Origin: Haematococcus lacustris
Lineage: Eukaryota; Chlorophyta; Chlorophyceae; Chlamydomonadales; Haematococcaceae
DNA: 64,000 bases
Direction: 5' to 3'
Assembly: GCA_030144725.1 (NCBI GenBank)
Contig: JASKMD010000028.1
Location: forward strand, 3,169,491-3,233,490
Positions within the stretch are counted from its first letter, which is position 1, and every line of letters starts with the position of its first letter. Positions 46,341 through 58,625 of this stretch are shown piece after piece. The notes beneath the pieces were generated by a model. It ran no database searches, was not told the origin of the DNA, and worked only from the letters and a program-made list of their open reading frames with translations. A program made the translations under genes and the position numbers.

Positions 46341-48758
46341 ATGGCTGATCCCAATGCGGGCGCAATCGTGGTGGTGGAGGGCGCCCAACCCCAGACATCC
46401 ACCGCCATCGTCCCTGTGGGCGATGTTCGCACAGCGGGCTTTGACCTTAACGAGATCAAGAAATTGGCCACCCAGACAAAGGCCATCGGTGTCATTATGC
46501 CGCCTCCTGACATCCGAGCAATCGTTGACAAGACTGCAAGTTTTGTCGCAAAACATGGTGTGGCATTGCTGGGGAGCAATACAGGGCGTGTGCATGCAAA
46601 GAGGCGATGCAGCGACAAGACACAGCCATAAATTCTTGCAGGCCCCGAGTTTGAGAAGCGCATTCTCGCAAATGAGCGGAGCAATGTCAAGTTCAACTTT
46701 TTGCAGCCCACTGACCCATACCATGCATACTATCAGATGCGGGTTAGTGCAATGCGGCATGCGCTGTTCAGCATGTCAGGACCACCACTGGGACACCACT
46801 GAACAGCACCACTGCTGCTGCTGACTACGATGCAGATCAAGTTTTTCAGCTCTGATGGAGACACAGCAAAAGACACAACTGGAGGGGTGGCAGCTGCTGC
46901 AGCTGAGCTTGAAAGAGCCACCCTGGCAGGTCCCCAAGTCATTCCGCATGCATTGGCAAAGCTGGAAAAGCCGGAAGACGAGATGTACACGGTTGGTGCA
47001 CACGCAGCAGGTGCACTGTGAGGCCCAGGGTCACGCCTCACTCAGCCCACGGGGTGTGACATTGCAGCATCAACAACCACCAGCTTGGACGCAATACTGC
47101 ATGACAGTGCCATGGAGCAGCTGTACGCCATGGATGCTGCCTCTAGTGTGCTTGTGCCATGGCAAGTGAGGCAAAACCTTGCAGCATGCAAGCAGCACTC
47201 CACAGCTTCAGCAGCTGCTGCACGGAAGCCACTTAGCTCAACATTTAGCCAGCACCTCAGCTGAGCCCAACGCAGCTAGCAATCAGGCTGGGCTTCAAGC
47301 TCAGCGCCACAGAGGGAGGACAGGGTAATGATGGCTGCTGAGGCCTAAGCAGGCAGTCTTGGCAGGCAGCTGGCTAGCAGCTGAGGGGTGAGCTGGGTTG
47401 CCAGTATGCCTGCTGTGTGCCGCTGCATGCGTGACACACCGGCTGGGCCAAAGCTGTGGCACAGACCAGCAGACCACAGCTAGAGTCAGAGGCTGGGGAG
47501 CAGCCGTAGCTAAGGCTGGAGGTCTGGGAGCAGCCACAGAGTGGGAGGACCTGCCAGCAGGCCTTTAGCAGGCCTGCAGGTGTCAGCCTCAGGCCCTCGC
47601 TGCTCACTGCAGTGCTTGGGCCATGTTTTCATTGCAGGCCAGATTTGGTGCGGCAGGTCAGCCAGACTACCACTGCCAGACTGCTGTGACCAAGTGCAGC
47701 TGGCAGCTGCAGTTGCTGCTGCTAGTGCAGCTGGCAGCTGCAGGCAGTGCTGAGGTGTGAGGGGTGGAATGCGCAGGTGCATGTGCCTGAGGGGCTGACT
47801 GCCCTGGAGCTGGACCTCATCCGTCTCACCGCACAGTTTGTGGCGCGCAATGGCAAAAACTTCCTGACAGGTGCACTCCCCACAGCCTCCAACTTCCGCG
47901 CAGCTACCGCACACAGCCCCCCAGCCCCTCCCTGCCCCTCCCCAGCGTCCTCAGCTGTCCTCAGCTGCTGGGCTGCTAGGGAAGAAAGGGCTGAGGGCAT
48001 GTGGAGACTGAGGCTTGTGGCAGGCAGTCGTGCTAAGGCTTGGGATTAGGCTCTAGTGGAAAACACCTCTGGCCTGCCTGGCTGGTGATCAAGGCTCAGG
48101 GCACTGGGTGGAAGACAGGCAGCAATGGCTTTGATACTCACACCTGTAAGACAGAGCAGATGACAGCATGACTGTTTGGACTGAGCTGCGAGCAGTCCAG
48201 CAGGCCCCATGCAGTCATATGCATCCATACATGTGAGCTGTTTAGCGGGCCCCATGTAGCCCCATGCAGCCCCATGCAGCCCCATGCAGCCACAGGCCAC
48301 CAGGGTGGTGCAGCCTGAGGGTGGCCTGAGGGAGGCCTTTGCAGCCCAGTGAGGTGCATGAGAAGTGGCATGCGCGGCAAGCAGCCGGCAGTCTGTCATC
48401 AGCCTGCTGCTGCACTGCTGTCCACCAGGGCAGCTAGGTATGCGTGCTCAATGCTTGGTTAAGGCAGGTGATGAATGTTGCTGGGGCGGGTGGGGCGGGG
48501 TGGGGTGGGGTGGGGTTCTGCCTAGAGCTTAAGGGTGGATGGTGTAAGGTGCCTGGTGCATGTGGGTGCTGGCTGCAGGGCTGTCCTCCCGGGAGCACAC
48601 CAACCCTCAGTTTGCATTCCTTAAGCCCACTCACAGCTTGTTCGGCTTCTTCACGCTGCTGTGCGACGCCTACTCCCGCGTGCTCATGCCGCCCAAGGGC
48701 ACCAAGGACAGGCTGGCCAAGGACGCCGGGGACCTGTAAGTTTCAAGCCTGGTCAGCG

Positions 48759-48846
<88 letters not shown>

Positions 48847-51800
48847 GCCCTGTTGGGTGGCAACTGTGAGACAAAATTTCGCCCTAGCCTGCAAGTTGAG
48901 CTGCTTGCTTGGGCTGCAGAGGCAGCTCAGGCAGTTCAGACCTACCTGACTGATCAGACACAGCTCCAACACCTACGGCAGCATTCTTGCCTGGCGGTTG
49001 TGACAGCTGACTGCCCCCTGGCCCCTGGGCTGCAGGGCCGCTCTGCTGGAGCGCTGTGCGAAGCGCTTGGAATGGGAGAAGGTGCGGGAGAGGGAGCTGA
49101 AGGATGCGGCGGATGAGGCTGAGCGGGAACGCCTTGCCTACCAGGCCATTGACTGGTGAGCTCGAAGCCCAACGCCCTGCTGACCAGGGATGGCTCACAC
49201 TCACTGAGCCCGCCAGGAGATGAAGAAGGCAGGCAGCCACCCATCCATCAGGAATGGCTTGAAGAATCTAAATCAACAACAATGTCATTAACATAAAGGG
49301 AGACGTTACCACCTAGGTATAGCCTGCTTCAACCACCCACCTGAGCATGCCAGTATATAGCTGTTGGTGTGGCTCATTGCCTACACCTGTCTGCCTCCAT
49401 GCATCATGGGCGTTCATTCTTGCCGCTCCCTGAAGCAGCTGGGGTGTTGAGTTGTGTATCCCTTAACCGCTTCCCCTCTACTCCGTGGGCTTGCATGCGT
49501 GCTGCAGCACTGCCATGGCACCTGCTGCTGCACATGGCTCTGCGCCGCCTGCTGCCCGGCCTGCTGGCTGATCCTGGACATCACTGTGGCTGCCTGCGCC
49601 ACCTGACACTTGGGGTCAAGGGGTGAGGGTCAGCATGGCCATGATGCACTGCTCCACCTCAGGCATGAGTTTGTGGTGGTGGACACCATTGAGTTCTTTG
49701 ACGACGAGGATGAGGAGCTGCCCCCGCCTCTGACCATCAAGGACATCATTGCCATGACAAAGGCCCAGGTGTTTGGGCAGCAGGAGGAGGGCACAGAGAC
49801 CGCACCCGCTGATACACCAGTGAGTCCATGGCGGGTCATCGGTGTGAGGGCTAGGTGTCGTAATGCCACGCAGCAGCTTTCCTGCATGGCCACCACATCA
49901 TCATCAGGAGCAGCAGCAGCAGCAGCAGCTGCATTCTGGTATGTGCCATATGTGGCTTATGTGTACATATCTCATGTGTCGTTACATGGCAACCTCCCTG
50001 CAGCATACTCTATGCAGCAGCAGATGCACATGACATTCTCCTGTCATCAATGGATACCGTCTGCATTCTTATAGGGCGTGGGACCAAAGACTCACACACT
50101 GAGGCTAAGGCTTGCTTAACACGGGCATGCCAGGCCTCAGGGTTCTGGCACACCCCACACCACCCCTTGCATGCTACGCCAACAACCTACATGCATTCCT
50201 ACAGTGCAAAAGACCAAAGACGTTATCAGTTTAGGCTTGCTGGTTCCGGCACACCCCACACCACCCCTTGCCTGCTATGCCAACAACCTGCACATGGTCA
50301 CTGCATGTGATGCGCTGGCTAGGGTACCGGCCAGGCAGCTCTATAGGCACCCATAGCATGATGTCCCCTGCCACCCAAGACAAGACAGGCTGGCATAGAC
50401 TGCACTGCATGCAGTACCCCTCATCATGGAATGCAGCAAACGTGCACTCCTGTGTATTCAGAGTGCTGCCCAGCCCAGGACTACCGCCCTGTCTGTACCG
50501 CTCCATGGGGCACTGCTATGCTCTGCTGCAGCAAACAGCTGTGTCTATTGCACCTAGCTTGAACACTAACCGACTGTCAGCCCAGCTGTGATCCCGACCC
50601 TACGTCACAGCATTTGTGCAGACCCCCTCACCCTGACTCAGGCTTGGACCTCTACTGATGACCTTGGTTGTAGCTGTCGCCCCGGCATTGAGTCGAACCC
50701 CGTTCCTGCCTCTGCGCCCTGCCTTGCCTCACAGGCCGTCCCTGCTGCTGCTGTGGCCATGACGCAAGAAGAGAAAGAGATGGTGGCTGCAGCTGCAGCA
50801 GCTGAGGAGCAGCCGCCGCAGCCAGAGCCAGAGGCGGTGAGGCGGGCTGATTGCCGGTGACTTCCTGACATAGCGGGGTCATGTAGTTCAGAACATCCCT
50901 CTTCTGCGAGAGGTCAGGGGATCGACCCCCTCCAGGGTGCCAGATAGAGAGGCAGACAGACAGACAGGCAAGCAGGCAGGCAGAAAGCACAGACAAGAAG
51001 GCAGTGCCTGCCTGACAGACAACCTCTCACCCTCCTGCTGCTTACCCTCCCCTGTTTACACGGGGCACCTGCCCGCCTGCCTGCACCCTGACCCGCCTGT
51101 GTGTGCAGCTTTGAGCAGCTGTGCTGTGCTGCCGTGTCAGGCCTTGGTCAGGCGCTGTGCTCTTGAGGGCTGCTAGGGCTGCTGCCACCTCACTAAGGCT
51201 CCCTGACCTGCCTGTGTGTGCAGCCTCCGCCCCTGCCTCCCGCTGCAACGATCACCACAGCGCCTGAGACGGAAGAAATCCAGATGGAGGAGATGGAGAT
51301 GGACATGGAGGACGAAGAGGAGGGGTGGGTGAGCCCAACCCCACAGGCCCTTGCGCAACTCTTCACAACACCTTTTGCATTAGCCCCTCGTGTGATTGTG
51401 GAGCCTACGTCTTGCCCCTCACCCCTGTCCCTGCCCCTGCTCTCATAACTGCCCTGCCGCTGCCCTGGATCCTGCTCTTACCACTGCCCTGGCCCGAGCC
51501 AAACCCCACAGCCCTCCCAGCCCCCCAGCCCTCCCCACAGCCCTCCCCACAGCCCTCCCCCCTGGAGCCCCACCCCGCAGCCATTGATAAGCCCAACCCC
51601 ACAGCCCAACCCCTCTTTGCATGACCTTTTGCATGAGCTCGTCTTGTGGTGGTGGATCCGGCATCTCCCCCGCCTCGTCTTGCCCCTTACCTGCCTCGTC
51701 TTGCCCCTGACCCCTGTCCCTGCCCCTGCTCTCACCACTGCCCTGGCCCTGCCCTGGCCACTGAACACCCGTAGGCCTATCAAAGTGGTCAAGAACTATG

Positions 51801-54800
51801 TGCGCCCTGCTGCTGGCCGCCTGGCATATGCCGGAGGCGTGCCGTATGACCCCACCAAGTTTGCGGTGAGGGGGGGCTGGCATCAGCAGCACAGCACAGC
51901 ACAGCATGTGAAGGTGCAGGCATGCAGCCCTCCCACTGCTGCCCAGTGTACTCTCTGCCAGGTCATCAGCAGCAGCAGCATTGTCATCATTATCATCACC
52001 ATTGCCATCATCATCCCTATCATCATCATCATCATCATCATTACATGGCATGGCATGGCATGGCATGGCATGGCATGGCATTTGCTTGTCAGCGTCTTCG
52101 CATTTTCAATACATGGCGTTGGTCTGTTGGCGCTGCTACAGTGCGTCTTATACCCTCAATACCCATACACCCAATGTGTGTTCCAGGTGTCGCCCATCAC
52201 TGGCGAGCTCATTGCAGTGGCCGACATGGCTGAGCACATGCGTGTCAGTCTCATAGACCCACGCTGGAAGGAGCAGCGGGAGGCCATGCTCAGCAAGATC
52301 AGGTGCGGGGGGCCATGGGAGGGGCAGGACAGGCCTAGGCATGCCAGACCATCCACCACCACCAGCAGCCTGCTGTCGCCGTCCACCACATGCGCCCCTG
52401 ACCTCATGCTCATGCACATGGACCAGAGCCCCACACGCCACGCCTCGCCCTACCTGTCAGCAGTTTGCTGGTGCAACACGGCTTCAGCCTTGAAGGAGCT
52501 GCTGCTCAGCACGCCCTGCCCTACCTGCTTTGAGAGCCGGTGGTTGGTGCAGCACGGCTTTGGGCTACCTGCGGTTGGCTGGTGCAGCTGTGTACAGCTT
52601 TGGGCTTGCTGCCCCTCCTGCCAGCAGTGGGCTGCTGCCTCACTCCTGAAGGCCTGGAGCAGCCGCACCTCACACCTGCACACGCCGCCATGGCCCCCAG
52701 CTGGACAGGGCGTGACATGACATGTCTTCCCTTGGCAAGGGGCACATCGGGGCACAGCAGGGCGCGACTGTGCTGGCCAGCCTGCCAGCATGCTGCTGCC
52801 TCTACCCAACGTGGGACTAGCTGGCTGCCGTGTCACAGCCCACGCTGCTGACCCACCCTGATGCCTCAGGGACCACACCCGGGCCTCAGACGAGGAGATT
52901 GGGCGCAACCTGGTGGGCCTGGCTAAGACCCGCCCGGACATCTTTGGTGCGCGCCTGGCTCTGGCCCACCCTGACCACACACCACCTCACCTCACCCACC
53001 CCACCACACCCACCCCACCGCACCCACCCCACCGCACCCACCCCACCGCACCCACCCCACCGCACCCACCCCACCGCACCCACCCCACCGCACCCACCCC
53101 ATTTGACCGGCGATTCAGCTGATTGACCGGCGATTCAGCTGAAATTTCGCTGAATTGTGGACCTGAGCCGTAAATTTTGGACGAAGCCAAGTATGGTCGA
53201 GCTATGAAATTGAGGGTATGAGCCTGGGCCACGTCACTTTGCGCTAGAAAAATCGAAACTCGCCAAACGAAAAAAAAAACACTGGCACCCACCCCACCCC
53301 ACCCACCCCACCGCACCCACCCCACCGCACCCACCCCACCGCACCCACCCCACCGCACCCACCCCACCGCACCCACCCCACCGCACCCACCCCACCCCAC
53401 CCACCCCACCGCACCCACCCCACCGCACCCACCCCACCGCACCCACCCCACCCCACCCACCCCACCGCACCCACCCCACCGCACCCACCCCACCGCACCC
53501 ACCCCACCGCACCCACCCCACCCCACCCACCCCACCGCACCCACCCCACCGCACCCACCCCACCGCACCCACCCCACCGCACCCACCCCACCCCACCCAC
53601 CGCACCCACCCCACCGCACCCACCCCACCGCACCCACCCCACCCCACCCACCCCACCGCACCCACCCCACCGCACCCACCCCACCGCACCCACCCCACCG
53701 CACCCACCCCACCCCACCCACCCCACCGCACCCACCCCACCGCACCCACCCCACCGCACCCACCCCACCGCACCCACCCCACCCCACCCACCCCACCGCA
53801 CCCACCCCACCCCACCCACCCCACCGCACCCACCCCACCGCACCCACCCCACCCCACCCCACCCCACCCAATCGCACCCCACCCCACCCCACCCCACCCC
53901 ACCCCACCCCACCCCACCCCACCCCACCCCACCCCACCCCACCCCACCCCACCCCACCCCACCCCACCCCACCCCACCCCACCCCACCCCACCCCACCCC
54001 ACCCCACCCACCCCACCCCACCCCACCCCACCCCACCCCACCCCACCCCACCCCACCCCACCCCACCCCACCCCACCCAATCGCACCCCACCCCACCCCA
54101 CCCCACCCTACCCCACCCCACCCCACCCAATCGCACCCCACCCCACCCCACCCCACCCCACCCCACCCCACCCCACCCCACCCCACCCCACCCCACCCCA
54201 CCCCACCCCACCTGACCTCTTACATGCCAGCCCATCCTACCTTACTGGCTACTCTTGCTTCCCCAGATCCCCTCCACACAGCTGCCCAGCTTGGCCTGCA
54301 GGCCGCACCCCTGCCTCAACACCTCCCACGCTGGCCCTTCCTCCCTTCCTCTCCCCCCTCAGGCCCCCTACAGGCCCCCTACAGGCCCCCTACAGGCCCA
54401 TTCCCCTCAGCCCGCTCCACCGCCTGCACCACCAGCAGCTTGCCGTGTCCTGGCCTGACCTGCTCAGGGTCCACTGAGGAGGAGGTGACCCAGGTGGTGA
54501 CGGAGAGCATCAGGGAGAAGCTGACCAGCGGCACCCACCGCCCGGTGGCCTGGGACGGTGTGACCCACAAGGGCCCCGAGCTGCATGCCCAGGTGCGCTG
54601 GCCTCTGCCAGGGGCCAGCAGGCTGCCAGCACTCAGGCCGGGCTCACATGGCAGGTGGAGGGGCAGGCTGGGCAGCGGCAAGCCGGCTGGATAGCTAGAG
54701 AAGAGTGAGGTCCAGGTGGGATGACGTGCCAAGGGGGGGCCTGCCAAGGGATCTGTGGGAGGATCTGCCCGGGGGAGAGGACGGGTGGGCAGGTGGCTGA

Positions 54801-56560
54801 AGCCCTGTGGGCCATGGACATGAGGAGCGTGCAGGCAAGCAGGGGGTGAAGCAGACAGCCTTCAAGGCTGGTGCATGAGGAGGTGGAGTCCTGGGGGTCA
54901 TCAGTGCTGCTGCTGCCCCCCCCCACCCCCTTCACCCAGCACCTGCTGCTGCTGCTGCTGCTCCCCCCCCCCCCCCCCCTACCCAGCACCTGATGCTGCT
55001 GCTGCCGCCGCCCCCCCTGCCCAGGTGCACAACATCCAGCAGAACCGGGAGAGCCTGGGTATGTCGCAGCGGCCCGGCCAGTCCGCCCCCTACTCCCAGG
55101 CCAGCCTGCACGCCCCCCCCCCGCCCTGGGTTTGGCTCAGGGCCAGGCGCCCAGCAGCTGCCGCCCCCCCCCCTCCAACCGCTCTGCCCCCCTGCACAGC
55201 AACCTGCTCCCCCCCCCCCCCCGCCCGCCCCATGTCCCAACAAGCCCCTCCTGGCCCGCCCCCCCTGGCCCCTGCACAGCAAGGGGCTGGCCAGCCCCCC
55301 CTGCCTCAGCAGCCTCCCCCTGGGACAGGCCGGGGCCCCCTCCCAGGCCCCCCCCCACCCTCAGCCCGGCCCAGCGATGCGCTGCCGCCCCCCCCCGCCT
55401 GTGGCTACTGGCCTGCGGCCCCAAAGCCTGGGTGCCCTCCCCCCAGGGGCCCCCAGCCTGCCCCCCCCACGTGCCATGGGGCCACCCCCCGGCATGCAGC
55501 CGCCCCCCCTGCCAGGCAGCATGCCTCCCCCTCTACCGGGTATGGGCATGGGCATGGGGCGGCAGCCGCCCCCCCTGCCCAGCCACCATGGGTATGGGGG
55601 CCCAGGCCTGCCCCGGGAAGCGCCGCCCCCCATGCCAGGCGACATGCCAGATGCCAAGCGGGCTCGGGTAGGCGACGACTTTGTGCTGCAGCCGGAGGAG
55701 GAGTTCCTGGCCCAGCATGCAGGTGGGCAGCATGGCTGGGATGGCAGGGTGGGCGCAGGGGTTGGAAGGTCAAGGGAGGGTGAGGGGTGTGGGGTGAGGG
55801 TGGGATGGCCTGCTGGAGGCCAGGCACGCTGTAGCACTCTTAGTGTTGCTTTGCTCCTAATGCACATTGCCTGGGTTTTTCCTGGTTGGCAGGGGTAGGC
55901 CAGGCAAGGAGCAGGTAAGCTGTGGGGGAAGCTGTGAAATGAGCTGTACAGCTAGAGAGTAGGGTTTGGACTTGTAGAGAAGAAGGTGTACTTGTGTTTT
56001 GGCAGGGGCAGGCAAGGCAAGGAGCAGGGACTGTGTGGGGTGAGCTGTAGGGTTACAGAGCAGGGATTTGAACTGTAGAGATCGCTGAGGGGGGTGATGG
56101 CAGTGTGTGGTGCCCCTTGGACCACACTAGCATTGGTCAAGGGCGTCTGTTGATCAGGTGCTATCACCTGTCGAACCCTGCTACAGAGTGCTGCGGCGGC
56201 GGCATGCATGTCCTGCACCGTAGCCTGCACAGGCAGCAGCACGCTGGACCTCGCGTTGTGTGCCTTGCAGGCAGCAGCAAGGTCCGTGTGCAGTGCCCGG
56301 AGGTCGAGGGCAACGACAAGCTCATTGGTCAGCTGTTGGAGGTGGAAGTGGCATCGCTGGCGGACACGGTGGGCGAGTTCAAGGAGCGGCTCTCGACGGT
56401 CACGGGCTTGGCAGCGAAGCAAATGAAGCTGGCGCGAGATGGCGTTGGCTTCTTGCGCGACGAGCCCAGCCTCGCGTTCTACAACGTTGCCCCAGACGTC
56501 GTGCTGTCGCTGGGGACGAAGGAGCGGGCAAGAGGGAGGAAGGGTGGGGCAGGCGCTTGA
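46341..56560 (+). CDS. SF3A1: Splicing factor 3A subunit 1 (SF3A1/SAP114/Prp21)
   Basis: Exons: 46341-46557, 46642-46742, 46836-46991, 47777-47870, 48579-48735, 49036-49155, 49663-49819, 50735-50836, 51224-51324, 51775-51865, 52187-52302, 52870-52946, 54468-54592, a proline-rich exon or exons 55025-55722, and 56271-56560. SURP1 spans residues about 59-106 (DKTASFVAKHGPEFEKRI, FLQPTDPYHAYYQMR), and SURP2 about 168-222 (LIRLTAQFVARNGKNFL, FLKPTHSLFGFF). The Prp21 middle has PIKVVKNYVRP and DPRWKEQREAML, then RNLVGLAKTRPDIFG. A ProMet-rich linker with AKRARVGDDF leads to a C-terminal ubiquitin-like domain (GEFKERLSTVTGLAAKQMKL) ending in RGRKGG. It is a U2 snRNP component bridging SF3A2/A3 with SF3B and U1 SL4. 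Within 55025-55722 the frame shifts between homopolymer-C runs. The intron 52947-54467 holds a 1.2 kb satellite. Confidence 0.92.
48757..48846. repeat. CCTG tetranucleotide array
   Basis: About 22 perfect CCTG units in the SF3A1 intron that follows the exon ending at 48735. Confidence 0.97.
52013..52081. repeat. ATC trinucleotide array followed by ATGGC pentanucleotide array
   Basis: Two adjacent microsatellites in an SF3A1 intron: CATCATCATC runs, then seven ATGGC units. Confidence 0.95.
52976..54212. repeat. ACCCC-based satellite with 14-base and 5-base zones
   Basis: Zone 1 (52976-53101 and 53283-53870) is built of the 14-mer ACCGCACCCACCCC. Every few copies a variant ACCCCACCCACCCC appears, giving a higher-order pattern of about four to six units. 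Zone 2 (53870-54212) is (ACCCC)n broken by ACCCAATCGC at about 53868, 54077 and 54127. A unique 181-base island splits zone 1. It lies wholly in an SF3A1 intron. The opposite strand is G-rich and quadruplex-prone, and its long Trp/Gly reading frames are artefacts. Confidence 0.97.
53102..53282. other. Unique AT-richer island inside the satellite
   Basis: Begins with a direct repeat of TTGACCGGCGATTCAGCTGA (53103 and 53123), then non-repetitive sequence to a poly-A run at 53270-53279. The direct repeat and the A-run suggest a small inserted element or a retained piece of original intron. Confidence 0.5.
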
Positions 56561-56739
56561 TCGGCGGCAGGGAAGCCTCAGTAAGGATGGCGGGCTTGAG
56601 CTCTAGACAATTTCTGCTGGTTCGTGTGTGTGGACCCGACAAGTCTCGCTTCTATCAAACCTCTTCCCACAAGCTGTGATGCCGTGCCGATGGGGTCCTT
56701 GGGTCTGGGTCCTGCGTACAACAAAGTGGCAATCACCAC

Positions 56740-57382
56740 AGTCGATCAACAAAGCGACAATCAAGCGCCAGCTCATATCGCGTTATTGGTAAGAAGAAGC
56801 GGAAGGGCAGCGCCAAGGAAGAGAAGGGCCCGCACAAGAAACTGAAAGGTTCGTGTCCCTTGCCGACTGTGAGCTCCGTGAGTTACGCGCTGTGTGATAA
56901 CCCGTCGCTCCGGCTGGTCCCATCGCAGCAATGGCAAGCAGCCATGTGAGGAGAAGCTGAACAAACTCAGTGCCACAAAGCCTGCAGGTTGGAAGCCCCC
57001 CAAAGGGCAGGTGGACCTGCGCCTGTTGCGCCCAGCCTGGAGCCAGCAGCGTGACCAGCCAGTGCGGGGCCGGATGTGGTGCCCGGTAGTGACCCCCCGC
57101 AAGCACCCACAGGCCCCATGCAGCAGCCAGGAAGCCACACAGCCAGGAGCCCCAGAGCCAGGGCACAGCACTCCCCCTCCAGCCAAGCGCAGCAAGCGCA
57201 CCAAGGCTGAGCAGACAGCTAAGCCTACCCAGCCCACCAAGACTGCCAAAGCCAAGCCAGCACCACAGCCAGACAGGTGTCTGGACAGGGACCGCAATGC
57301 AGCACTGAACATGCAGCGCATTGTGGAGAGCAGGTGGCGCCCGCTGGAGCTGGAGAGAGGGTTGATTACAACTCTTGCTTAA
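56740..57382 (+). pseudogene. Fanzor/TnpB-like nuclease, copy E: internally deleted (5' end joined to RuvC-III end)
   Basis: 56740-56905 closely matches copy A at 11085-11240 (GATCAACAAAGCGACAATCA, GAAGCGGAAGGGCAGCGCCA, GTGAGCTCCGTGAGTTACNC). At about 56930 it jumps to the sequence that in copy B follows the RuvC-II region (NGKQPCEEKLNKL, KPAGWKPPKGQVDLRLLRPA), then PPPAKRSKRTKAEQ and RCLDRDRNAALNMQRIVES with the RuvC-III Asp, ending at 57382. Everything from the helical domain through RuvC-II is missing, so it is a non-autonomous deletion derivative. It lies between SF3A1 and the PP2C gene, and is the only copy here with an intact RuvC-III peptide in the consensus form. Confidence 0.68.
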
Positions 57383-58625
57383 TTTTGGTGTAGCATGAGG
57401 TCACCCCGGCCGTTGGTCCCGCCAATCCGTGCCAGGCCTGACGCTCACACCACGCGCTAGTGAAGGGTAGCTGAGGCTATCGCGATAAGTCACGCGCGCT
57501 GAAACTCGCGTTTTAGACTGAAGCCTCCCAGATCACTCCGCCCGCCATTCCCGCGGACTGCCAGCATGGTCGCTCGCTGCAACCTGGGGCTCAACGGGGT
57601 GCGACCGTACGTGGGTCGCAGATCGAAGCGCAAGATTCCCTGGGTTGGGTCGGGACCCCTCATGGCCCGTGCCCTTCCTGAAACCTGGCCCGGGCCCTTC
57701 TGACACCTAAGCCGGGACCTGCCTGACCCTCCCTCCAAGCATGCACAGCATCTCACTGAGGTGTCAGCAGCACCGTGCGTGGACTTTGTTTCGCTACCGT
57801 GTACTCTGCTGAAGCCTCGACCCCATCATTCCTGGGCTTCTGTCAAGACCATAAACTTTTCGGCCAGTGGTCCTTTCCGCGTGCTTCCACCTTTGTCGGA
57901 TAGCTGGGCGAGTCTATATTCCGGGATGTAGCCCAGGCAAGCTCTATCACCTCGTGTGGTACATACAATGACGAAATGTGGCAGAGGGTGAATGTGGCAT
58001 GGGGCGATCTCATCACAGGGGCCGATTGGCGGCGTCCTGGGTTCTTCCCCGACGGGGTGGACCCTGTGCTACCGTTGGGCGCCCTCATCGCTACATTTCT
58101 CGCACGATGCGCGAAGTTGATACCGAAAATGGGATGAGCCCTCCTGGACCCCGACCCCGACATAGGGTTCAGGAGTTCGAGTTAGTCACAGATTGGAGGC
58201 AACACCTAGCATCTGTTCCTAAGACCAGCTTACACAGTGCTGGGTGTGCGAGGTGCAGGTTAGCTTTGTGCATTTTGTATTGGACACGAAAAAATCTGGC
58301 GTGCATGTGACAAAGAACGAAGAACGAAGTGTTGCTGACTGCGACTTGTTGTGAGCAAGGGGGCGCAATACCAGAAGAGCAGGAAGCTGGTAGCGAGAAG
58401 CGTTGCTGGCTTGGGATTGGGTCACGTAGCCCCAGCATAGGTGCATTTTCCAAAGTATATCCGGAAGGGCATACAACACAGCCCGTGCGGGCGCGGGCGG
58501 GCCAGACCGATACAGGGGGTCGGCCCCGGGCCACCAGCGGTGCGCCACCAGCAGTGTCGATGGTAGTAAGGAGCTTTAGCGAGGACAGCAGCTCGCATCT
58601 TGCATCTTTTGCGGGGTCCCTCAAA
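57383..58625. other. Intergenic stretch upstream of PP2C
   Basis: No gene recognised. Both strands have 80-110-codon frames (for example minus 57843-58163, with VPHEVIELAWATSRNIDSPS) that could be transposon-derived, but no motif supports a call. The PP2C promoter should lie in the last few hundred bases. The frame is open upstream of the chosen PP2C start to 58329. Confidence 0.4.

Noticed and set aside
52987..54235. Long minus-strand frames of 285-404 codons rich in Gly, Trp and Val
   Set aside because: They are readings of the ACCCC/14-mer satellite in all three frames, lie in an SF3A1 intron and have no non-repeat content.
54875..55783. Independent proline-rich protein
   Set aside because: It is the linker of SF3A1 read in one of two alternating frames, bounded by conserved SF3A1 exons.
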